DNA of 64,000 bases. It comes from Adiantum capillus-veneris (Eukaryota; Streptophyta; Polypodiopsida; Polypodiales; Pteridaceae). The stretch lies in contig CM043952.1 in assembly GCA_014529385.2 (NCBI GenBank), positions 59,780,119-59,844,118 on the forward strand, given 5' to 3'. Below are positions 24,058 to 32,702 of this stretch, one piece after another. The first letter of the stretch is position 1. Each line of letters opens with the position of its first letter. Both the position numbers and the translations under genes were made by a program. Below the pieces are notes generated by a model. That model ran no database searches and was not told the DNA's origin. It saw nothing but the letters and a program-made list of their open reading frames with translations.

Positions 24058-24954
24058 ATGGTGCGCACCAAACATACCGCGAAAGAGCATTTGCCTACCA
24101 ACAAAAACACCCTCCAAGGATGTGAGAAGCCGTCATGGCTTAAAGGCACAAGAAAACGGCCATGAACGCCTGGCCGTTCCAGGAACTCATCTGGTAGTGG
24201 GCATGGTGGTAGGGCACGAGAGTCATCGAGGATTGTTGAATCTCCACCTCCTCAAGATATAACACCTAGAAGGAGAATGAAGCAACGTGCCCAGCGCTGG
24301 AGAGAAGAAGAGGGCCAGCAAACAACAGAGTCCGATAGGGAGCAGCCGTCGCGCCACCAATCACAAGCAGGACCATCCAGGACACAGGTGGTCCATACAG
24401 ACACTGAATCAGAGAGTGAGCCACCATGGCTGCGAGAAAAAGTACCGCGCACACACCGGGTGGCCGTTGGGGGGGAGACATTGCCTGGAGGCCAGGGAGC
24501 TCTCCCCACACGACAAGATCGGCAGCCAAGGGAAGAGGAAGAATCAGAAGAGGCTACAGAACCAGCCCCTAAGCATGTAAACATGCGCAAGTCTAAGTTT
24601 TTCAAGAAGCCTAAATGCCGCCTGCCAGCAAATGTGCAAGTGCCCCCAAGACAACCGCAGCGACGCCGAAAAATAGCAAGGGCATTTGCAAAAATCCGCC
24701 ACTACCAGAAGACGACGGAGCTTTTGATTCGACGCGCCCCCTTTGCTCGCACTGTGAAGGAGGTGCTTCAAAGCTATGGAAATCAGTATAGAATGCAAGC
24801 AATAGCGCTAAAGGCTATTCAAGAAGCTGCAGAGGCCCACATCATTTCGGTGTTGGAAGATACCAACCTATGCGCCATACATGCAAAGCGAGTGACAATA
24901 CAGTCAAAAGATATGCACCTTGCACATCAATTGCGACGAGACTTCGAGCATTAG
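24058..24954 (+). CDS. Histone H3-like protein with a long tail, transposon-encoded
   Basis: The frame from 24058 to 24954 codes for 298 residues with a single in-frame TGA at codon 36 (24163-24165). Residues 2-8 (VRTKHTA) resemble the H3 tail start (ARTKQTA), keeping R2, T3 and K4 and placing Glu where K9 would be. Residues ~37-205 are low-complexity, rich in Arg, Glu, Pro, Gln. Residues ~209-298 are a full H3 histone fold: YQKTTELLIRR (alphaN), PFARTVKEVLQSY (alpha1), QEAAEAHIISVLEDTNLCAI (alpha2), HAKRVTIQSKD (loop 2) and a short alpha3. Between PF and QEA there are 25 residues as in canonical H3, without the loop-1 extension of many CENH3s. No intron is seen. An ATG at 24277 downstream of the TGA could give a 225-residue product. 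The context makes it transposon cargo. Confidence 0.9.
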
Positions 24955-25066
24955 CCGAAGTTACCCCTCTTTTTGTATTGCACACCCTTATCTTTGTAAT
25001 GATTTGACTTTCCAATGACAATATGATCAGCAGTTGTGTCTACTGTGTCTATTATCTTTGTAATGA

Positions 25067-25885
25067 AATGACTTTGTAATTTCAAGTTCTGTATGTAATT
25101 TCAGTCAATTTCAGTAAATTTGTGCTTTTTAAGTACCCTTGGGGGTAGATAAGCCTATAAGGGGCAAAAAAAAGCCTGGCCACAAGGGCGCGCAGCCCAT
25201 CCATCAGTTTTGGATGGGCCATTTGCGCGCCCTTGTGGCCAAGCTTTTTTTTGCCCCTTGTAGGCTTATCTACCCCCAAGGGTACTTAAAAAGCACAAAT
25301 TTACTAAAACCTATTGGTTTTGCAACATTATTTTACATGGATCCTTGTGGACACCCTTTTTTGGCCATTTCAAGCTTTGAATTCCCTATAGGATATAAAA
25401 AAAAATAACATATTGTGAAACCAAGTGTTTATGCAACATTAATTTGGATTTTTCAAATGTCCAATGTAATTGGACTTTTTGGTGCAGGGGTGTACTAGGT
25501 AGAGCTAAAGCAGGTGATAGTGTGCTGGAAACTTCATTTCATAATTGATTTCACCTTTTCTAGTGTCCTTGAGTGTGAACATATGCTGGAATTGCCATAG
25601 AAAGGGTGCATCTAAATTAATGATGCAAAACCAATTCATTTCAATAAATTTGTGCTTTGTAAGTATCCTAGGGGGTAGATAAGCCTACCAGGGGCAAAAT
25701 AAAGCCTGGCCACAAGGGCGTTCAAACGGCCCATCCAAAACTGATGGATGGGCCATTTGCGCGCCCTTGTGGCCAGGCTTTTTTGGCCCTTGGTAGGCTT
25801 ATCTACCCCCTAGGGAACATAAAATACCTAAATTTACTGAAATTGACTGAAATTGCATACAGAACCTGAAATTACAAAGTCACTT
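25067..25885. repeat. Nested inverted repeats between convergent genes
   Basis: Two long hairpins lie inside a larger inverted repeat. Hairpin 1 pairs 25116-25203 with 25211-25302 across a loop of about 7 bases. Hairpin 2 pairs about 25646-25737 with 25745-25836. The outer arms (25067-25120 and 25832-25885) are also complementary, and inner flanks near 25306 and 25625 share an inverted GGTTTTGCA. The four arms are copies of one ~90-bp unit. The block sits between the 3' ends of the H3-like gene (+) and the decayed gene (-). Open frames across the arms are mirror images of each other and not genes. Confidence 0.9.
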
Positions 25886-26053
25886 ATCAAAACAATTTTC
25901 ATATCATCAATTGAAATAATTTTCAAGATTGACAAATCACATTCAAAAGAATTTGCAAGATAGAGAGACAATTTCAAATATTTTTTTTATTACTTCCAAA
26001 ACGGTGATTTTACATCATGTATCTGAGGAGTTCATAATTTTTTTGACCATTTC

Positions 26054-27597
26054 CTAGCGACTATTTTGCGCGTAAGGCAACTCCCCAGTCAAGAGGGACT
26101 GCGCTATGGCCTTTGGGTCAGTTGAGCCAATGGAAGCATGTATCCCTATCTGGGCAAGCACTTTACCACGAAAGCCAGTGCCAAACGATGTGCATACAAG
26201 GGATCTACGCACTAGGAACACTTGATGCGCAGTTTGAGCAATGGTGCTCAAACACAAAAACTTGCTCAAAGCTTTTAACGACCAAGTCATAAAATGGTAT
26301 TGGGGAGTAAATTCATTATGGATAATGGCCACATCGCCAGGGGGGAGTTGTCCTAGGTAATGCACAAGGGAAGCTTGAGGTCCAAAGCCCGTCCGCCGCT
26401 TGCCACCCGTCCTTGCAGCAAAATCATCAACCTCCACGACATCCTGTCATAAACCGATGAAGGTTGAGAAAAAAGACAATGAAGGATAAAATAGTAACAT
26501 GAAATTTAGGATACGGTTTACCTCCTGCTCCTTGTCTTCCTCCTCCCTGTTGCCCTTTGCATTCAAGTTAATGCTCCCATGCACCACAGATACGACCTTT
26601 GGATCATCAGATGGGAGGTTTCATAATGGCATAGGCATCCTAGCAGCCTCAACCTTGGCTTGCGTGGCTTGGAATTCTTCATCAGCCATGTGCAACTGCT
26701 CTGCTTCCAAGACCTCCGCACATACAACTGCAATAGTGTCAGCAATAGAGTCCCCATCTGGCAAGAGCTTGCTTTCTAGGGCATTTGGCGTATTGTCTAA
26801 GGGACATTTGGTGTTGTTGCATAGCACGCTCAAGCATTCATCCATGTGTAGGCCAAATGCTTTCTCCAAATCATGTAGGAACACATACTCCTCCCCATCC
26901 ACTAACACTTAGGAGAAGCGGCTGATTTCTACTGCTAGGATAGCCACATCCGTTAGTGGTAGTGGCACTGGAGTGTCACTAGGGCCAGCCGCAACTATGG
27001 ATTTCTCAACCACTTCCTCAAGACCCCTAGGGTACTCGAGCTGGTGTGCCTTTCCTTCCGCTGCAGGGTTCATGGGGGGATAACTTGCTGCTCCTTGGTG
27101 TCCTTGATAAAGGACCCAACCTGAAGGTGTGGTAAGCGAAGCTCCTCCAAATCAGGTTCCTTGCTCACCAAGAAGATAAATGTTGCGAGCTGAGAAAGGT
27201 ACTCCACCCCCAACTTGCGCTTCTTGAGCGCTGACACCCCTGGGGCTTGGTCGTCCAAGTAATGGCCTGCATCGGTTGCAATTTCTTGGAATCGTTGCAA
27301 CCGCTTGGAGAATGGGCGATCACCTTTGTGTATATAGCGCAAAAGATCGCAAGGCACCTAGATCCCTACATGTGGGGGGATAGATACATAATATTTTATG
27401 ATGTGCTCCTCCATGAACGCAAAAATCTCTGCAAATGCATCCATGTGAAGGGCAACTGTGGCATCAAGGTCAGGGAGACGAGTAAAAAAGGTGTGGAGGT
27501 CCAACTTCCCTTTGTATTTGGTGTCCTCGAGGAAGAAGATGAAGCGTGACAAAGGGGTGGATGTGGTTGCAGATGCAGAGGCTGTGGAAGCATCCAT
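26054..27597 (-). pseudogene. Decayed transposon gene of unknown function
   Basis: It starts at 27597 and runs left. In-frame stops are at about 27358 (TAG), 26909 (TAA) and 26621 (TGA), with a frameshift near 27065 in a run of C. A 78-bp GT-AG intron (26444-26521) with in-phase flanks joins an acidic stretch to the last exon, which ends at 26054 and has the segment GFGPQASLVHYLGQLPPGDV. No domain is recognised. The intron and the frame conservation over 1.5 kb show it was once a gene. It converges on the H3-like gene with the hairpin block between. Confidence 0.55.
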
Positions 27598-27840
27598 GTC
27601 TAGCCTGGGGTGTAGATAGAGAGTGGAGGAGCTCAAGAGTTGCAAAAGTGAAAATAGTGAATGAGTTAGGTGGCCCCCCTTTATTAATGGACCCTTTTTT
27701 TAAGACATTAAAAAAAAGGCACTTTCACCAAAAAATGATTTCTCATCCCAATGCAAAAAATTATATTCAAAGGCATGATTTGCCGAAGCAAATCATGTTG
27801 ATTACAGCGGATCAGTTTGAAAATTGTAAGAGTTCCAAAG
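27598..27840 (-). promoter_or_regulatory. Probable promoter region of the decayed gene
   Basis: On the minus strand, a run of A, then GGGTCC, an ATTAATAAAGG TATA-like element (about 27675-27685) and GGGGGGCC lie 80-110 bases before the ATG. The order of A-run, GGGYCC and TATA resembles that before the H3-like gene (23940-24000). Confidence 0.35.
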
Positions 27841-29181
27841 TTATAAGATCGATAGCATAGTTCCATCCATCCCCCAGTCCTCCTCGACCTTCAATTTGTC
27901 TTCCATTCTCTTCCCGATATGCGGACATTCATTACAATAAGCATCCAATGATCGACAAACCATGATGTATTGAAAATGTGGTGGAAGGATTCTCACCTTG
28001 TGACCTTGTAAACGAAATTGTGCTTGTTGAAGGGCCTCAAAACCCATAATAACCAAATGTTCTCGAACATCACTGAGAGTCCAATGCTTGTTCACTTGGA
28101 CTACCTCCAAAGCATCGTTGGGCATCTTCACTGCAATGTCAAAGCTTGCAATAGCGCCATCTACACTCTGTAAGGGAGTCCACACTCCAAGCTTGCACAT
28201 CCAACGATCATAGTGAAATCGTATGTACAAGGAGGTGCGGGATTTCAAATAGCGCATTCCAATACCTGAAGCTCCAACCTTACAACGGTACCGGTCCCCG
28301 TTGTGCATGCCCTCCACAAAACCCCATTCCTCTTCTAAAAGCCTTCCTAATTCCTCGTAATGCGCATCTTTACATACAAGCATTGTGGTAGTCTCCACAA
28401 ATCCAAACTCTTTAAAAATGTGTACAAAACAATGAATAGGCAAACACCAACTCAAGCCCACAGACCTAGAAGCTTTAGAGTATTTCAAAGAGTTTTGGAC
28501 ATCCATTATCATCTTTTGCTTGAAAGATGCTACCGACCACAAATCTGGCACCGGCCACTCCATACTTAATAAGGAAGTTACTTTGATGGGTTCAAGCGTT
28601 CCAAACGCTTGTGTAGAAGTAGGGACAATATAGGAGTGAGAATAGAAGAAAATCCTTCTTTGAACCAATTTGGTTGGGCAAAGATGTGGGAACATTATTG
28701 CTCCAATATCCGCATGTATAGCATTGAATGTGTCGGAGAGACTATGTAGTGGCTGCTCCTCCACCAACGTGGATGGAAATATGACTATAAATGCATGACA
28801 AATCTTAAGTATGAATCCATAATAACATTACACTGTGATTTCACACATAGCTTTGTATTCTCAAAACATGTACTTACAACGTGTTGGAAATCGAGGTGGT
28901 TGTTGCAAATGCATGGTTGACATTGAGAAAACATGTTGCACAATGGCTACAGTCCCATTGTCTTTGCGGTTCTTGAAGCCAAGGAGCTTTCCTTTCCAAT
29001 GAAGATCCAAGTTTGCACGATTCCGCACACGATGAGGGCCAATAGCATATGGTTGCATGTCTACCCAAGCACCTTTGGTGAACTCTTGTGGCACCCACTC
29101 ATCATTTACACCTCTAGTGTTGTGGCATGCAAGTGATGTGACCTCATCCTTTGGCCGCCTTTGCGAAGTAGAGTTGGCCAT
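27841..29181 (-). CDS. Two-exon gene of unknown function, intact
   Basis: Exon 1 is 29181-28878 and exon 2 is 28784-27841; the 93-bp intron (28785-28877) has a GTAAGT donor and a TATAG acceptor. The joined length is 1,248 bases, 415 residues plus stop, with no internal stop. This is the only fully open gene of the element. The middle has many aromatic residues and cysteines. The C-terminal third (around WTLSDVREHLVIMGFEALQQ) looks like a small alpha/beta region, possibly beta-grasp-like, which is only a guess. No catalytic motif, zinc cluster or membrane segment is evident. It could be the second transposition protein of the element. Confidence 0.65.
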
Positions 29182-29243
29182 GATCGAGCAAAGAAAACTA
29201 GGAGGAGGAGAAGGACCTTGCTTGTTGCTACAATGTACAGAGG

Positions 29244-29370
29244 ATAAAGTGATATGAGAAGGTGGATAACCCTTGTGGCAATGGGAGGAGAAGGTGGATA
29301 ACCCTTGCTTAGTGTGGCAATGGGAGGAGAAGGTGGATAACCTTTGCTTGGTGTGGCAATGGAAGGTGGT
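29244..29370. repeat. Minisatellite upstream of the two-exon gene
   Basis: Three imperfect copies of a unit of about 36-40 bases that contains GGAGAAGGTGGATAACC and GTGTGGCAATGG. It lies 60-190 bases before the start codon of the minus-strand gene, so in its promoter or leader. Confidence 0.75.
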
Positions 29371-29915
29371 AGGGGAGGAGAGAGGAGCTTCCTTGCTGTA
29401 GCAATGGAGATGGTGTAGAGAGAGAGTGTGTTGGAGTAGAGGATGAGTGTGATGGTTGCAACCAAGGAGGGGTTGGAAAAAGGGTTCTAGAGAGAGAAAA
29501 TCACTTTTTGCCTAAGAACTACTTTTGGGGGAGCTCTGGATAGCAAAAAAAGTTTTTTCAAAAGTTTTTTAAAAAATTTAAATTTTAGGGTTTTTGGGTG
29601 CACGTTTTGACTTTTTGAGGTCAAAAAATGCTTTTTTGACCACAAAATAGTTTGAAGGGGGTTTTAAGAAGATGAAATTTGAGTTTTGAAAATTTTAAAA
29701 AATTTCAAATTTTTGGGATTTTTTCAAAACCGGATAAAAAAGGAGGAAAGTTGGAGGTTCCATATGGCCCACCCACCTACCCCCCCCCACCCCCACCCCA
29801 CCCCACCTTCTCACTAGGTAAGAGCCCATTTAAGAAGTGTAAGACTACTTTGTCCCCCTACATTTTTGAGGGCATAGAGTGTGTCCACCACCCTCTTCTC
29901 ATCGGCTGGCCTCTA

Positions 29916-29960
29916 ATTAACCTTAATCCCAAAGGGCCCCTAGAGGGTTCATATTTTTCC
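29916..29960 (-). repeat. Right terminal inverted repeat of the DNA transposon
   Basis: Reverse complement reads GGAAAAATATGAACC, a GGGGCCC stretch and GGGATTAAGGTTAAT, matching the left end. Confidence 0.7.
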
Positions 29961-29961
29961 T

Positions 29962-30280
29962 AATGGCTCTTTTGTATCTGGTGAATAAACCATGCAATAC
30001 AGGGAGAATTGTACGCTGGTTTCATATATTGCTAGAGTTTGATTTCACAGTGGTGGTCAACAAGGGTAAAACCTATCTACGGGCGGATCATCTTTCAAGG
30101 CTACACAACGGGGAAGCTTCTGAAGGAGTAGATGATGACATACCAGATGCTTATCTTTTCAATATTGAAATGATATCCAAATGGTGTCAGGAAATTGTTA
30201 GCATTCTTTCCTTTGGAGGTAGGTTTGATAACACGGAAGACAGATCCAAACAACAAACAATTTGACAAACAGAAAACTTT
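29962..30280 (+). pseudogene. RNase H end of the gypsy element
   Basis: It continues the domain cut at 20368: ALLYLVNKP, NTGRIVRWF, a hydrophobic strand and ADHLSRL. The last motif is the usual RNase H end of non-chromovirus Ty3/gypsy elements. The frame is open from the junction to 30265. Confidence 0.85.
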
Positions 30281-30960
30281 CAGTTGATTGCAGGACGGCT
30301 GTATCATCTAGGACCAGACCAAATTCTACGATTATGTATAAATCCGGAGGAATTCGAGTGTTACCTTGAAGAAGCGCATGTCCAGGATTGTGCATTTCAT
30401 TGTTCAATAGTGAAAACACACTAGAGACTTAAACAGTTAGGGATTTATTGGCCAACTATGTACGCAGACACACATGCTTACGCAGACACACATGTTTATT
30501 GGCCAACTATGTACGCAGACACACATGCTCATGTTAACAATTATACTATATGTAGTGCTAAACGACCAGTGGACCACGTGACATTGTTCCAGGTAAACAT
30601 TGCACCTGCATGGAGTCAATATATCATTGATTTCTTAACCACAAGAACGTTTCCTGAAAACATAACAAGAGCACGAAAAAGGGCTATAGAGCTGGAGGCT
30701 CGTGACTTTCAGTTAATTGGGAACCAACTCTATAAGCGAGGAAAGAACAATCAACTTAGAATCTGTGCAAGTGAAAGTGAATACCTGCTGATTCTAGAAC
30801 AGGCACATGGAGGAATAAGTGGAGGCCATTTTTCAGGTGATAAGACGGCAAAAATTGTCTTAACCACAGGAATATGGTGGCCTACATTGCATATGGATGC
30901 TGAAGAGTTTGTAAAGAGTTGTGACGCATGTGAGCGTACCAAAGGTGCCGATAAAGAGAG
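30280..30960 (+). pseudogene. Two tandem integrase zinc-binding modules
   Basis: The first module (about 30280-30550) has FQLIAGRLYHLG, an LEEAH segment and LGIYWPTMYADTHAH, but its His/Cys set is degraded. The second (30600-30955) repeats the layout, with FQLIGNQLYKRG, LEQAHGGISGGHFSG, GIWWPTLHMDAEEF and CDACERTK, a full H2C2 set. Both are preceded by similar sequence (LFxxxxxxxW). So the whole module of about 110 residues is duplicated and diverged. A local duplication of about 50 bases (30449-30530) in the first copy is a recent change. A frameshift near 30945 leads to the integrase core. Confidence 0.7.
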
Positions 30961-31870
30961 ATGAGATGCCAGTACGGCCAATGATGGGGGCAAGGGCATT
31001 TGCAAAATGGGGCATTGATTTTGTGGGGCCTATTTCACCCCCTGCATATTGCACCCATACCCAATATATCATTATGGCTACGGACTATCTCACAAAATGG
31101 GCGGAAGCCAAGGCAACACAAAAAGCAGATGCACGAACCACTGCACAATTTTTATATGAGAATGTTTTTGTACGATACGGTTTACCAATAGAAATTGTCA
31201 GTGATCGTGGAACACATTTTCTTAATGAAGTCATTGAATATCTGCTAGAGGAGTTCATGGTCATACATAGAAAATCTGCTCCATATCATCCACAAGCAAA
31301 TGGACAAGCTGAGGCCACAAATAAAACACTATGTACGGTTCTCACTAAAATTGTATCAGAGACAAGAACAGATTGGGATCAGCAGCTACACTCAACACTA
31401 TGGGCATACAGGGTAGCTTACAAAACATCGATAGGAATGACACCGTACAACATGGTGTTTGGTCTAAATGCTATATTACACATAGAGTTTCTAATTCCAA
31501 CTCTACGAGTAGAAAAACGCTTAGAATGGACAGGGCATGAGCTCTCTTCAAGAATAGATGATCTTGAAAAGCTAGATGAACTCCGCTTGAGAGGTGTAGC
31601 TTTGATCTATGCTAAAAAGAGAAGGCAAAAGGAGTTTTTTGACAAGCATGTGCGCACGAAAGAGTTCAAAACTGGTGATTATGTACTTGTTTATAGTTTG
31701 AAGCAACATGCCAAGAAACTTAAAAAGCGAGGGATGGGACCCTTTGTGATTAGTGATCTATCACAAAGAGGAGCTGTCAAGCTTGCTACATTGGTAGGTG
31801 AAGAAATGCCAAATTGGATTAGTGGGTGTCGATTGAAGAAATATCATTTACCACTAACACAGGATATGCT
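30921..31870 (+). CDS. Integrase core and C-terminal domain of the gypsy element
   Basis: Open frame. Catalytic residues are Asp in WGIDFVGP (31017), Asp in VSDRGTHF (31203) and Glu in GQAEATNKT (about 31311), with 35 residues between the last two, as expected for DD35E. The C-terminal part has the KFKTGD-like FKTGDYVLVY and the GPFVISD strand of the GPY/F module. No chromodomain follows. The frame continues without a stop into the post-integrase region. Confidence 0.9.
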
Positions 31871-32400
31871 TCAACAAATCCATCAAGGAAAACAACAAAT
31901 GCAGGAGAAACAGAGGGTACGAGAAGAAGCTCAAGCAGAAGCAAAAGAACATATTGCAAAAAGAAGACTTCTACGACAACAACAACAAGGTGGAACACCA
32001 TTGCGAATCAATGCCATTCGACTAACGAGGTTTGATGAAGACACAGTGGAGCCAATAATTGTAGTCAAAGTGGGTATCAATCAAGTTGAATCGACGGCAT
32101 TGCTTGATTCTGGAGCTCAAGAAAATTTGATCTCTTACAGATTATACAAACAGCTCAAGTCCACGGGTCAACTTCATCCTAATCCACAAGTGCTGGAAAG
32201 TAGTACATCACATTCGTTGAAAACATTGGGCTGGACTGTATTGCATGTACAAGTACATCAATATATTTACCCACACAAGGTTTATGTGGTCAAGGATGAA
32301 AGCACACAACACCCCATGTTGTTGGGACAACCTTGGCTAAAAGAGTACAATGTGCAGATAGATTGGAATGTGAATGCAGTCAAAATTCAGCTTGCACAAG
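31871..32400 (+). CDS. Post-integrase retropepsin-like domain
   Basis: Downstream of integrase in the same frame, after a Gln/Lys-rich coiled-coil linker (about 31860-31990), lies VESTALLDSGAQENLIS (catalytic Asp at 32106) and, 70 residues on, HPMLLGQPWL (about 32313). This DSG plus hydrophobic-hydrophobic-G pair is the signature of a retroviral-type aspartic protease. Protease normally precedes RT. The element therefore has two such domains, of which the upstream one has a changed active site. The copia element interrupts the frame at 32401; the frame continues after it at 37523. Confidence 0.75.
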
Positions 32401-32627
32401 CGTTGGAATTAGGGTTGCAGAGAAACACACACAGCTTGGAGAAGACGAAGGAAGCTCAAGGCACACAATAGAGAGTGTGTCACTTAGTGTGCAATGGAAA
32501 GATAGATAGCCCTAGAGTGATGGGCGTATATACAATGCACGGGGGAAAAAACCTCCTAAAGAGGGAAAAAATGCCCCGGCGGTCCTAGTGTGTTCACACA
32601 CATCACTACCACATGTATATGGTAACA
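32401..32627 (-). repeat. 3' LTR of the copia element
   Basis: 227 bp. On the plus strand it reads CGTTGGAATTAGGG ... GGTAACA; the first base differs from the T of the other LTR. The polypurine tract (TCCAGGGGGGATT on the minus strand) is at 32628-32640. Confidence 0.95.
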
Positions 32628-32702
32628 AATCCCCCCTGGAGTGATGTGGTGAACGAGAGCTGACACATGAGTAAAGGGAAGTGCCATGCCCTGAGGACAG
32701 GA

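Larger units (their letters stand above)
20369..29961. mobile_element. Large TIR DNA transposon carrying a histone H3-like gene
   Basis: The gypsy RNase H frame is interrupted here and continues at 29962, which fixes both edges within a few bases. The ends are inverted repeats: GAGAAATATGAACC at 20373-20386, and the complement of GGAAAAATATGAACC at 29946-29960. A subterminal GGGATTAAGGYTAAT lies at 20420 and, inverted, at 29916-29930. Inside are a multi-exon transposase-like gene (+), a histone H3-like gene (+), a decayed gene (-) and an open two-exon gene (-). I could not read a clear target duplication, and the ends are not CACTA-type. The superfamily is undetermined. Confidence 0.75.

Noticed and set aside
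24682-24951. Histone gene as the host CENH3
   Set aside because: Loop 1 has canonical H3 length, the gene lies inside a transposon and its reading frame contains a stop.
25082-25408. Two opposite frames with nearly the same protein
   Set aside because: They are mirror readings of the hairpin arms and are not genes.
31700-31870. Chromodomain after integrase
   Set aside because: The sequence ends in a GPY/F-type strand and then Gln/Lys-rich linker; no aromatic cage pattern is present.
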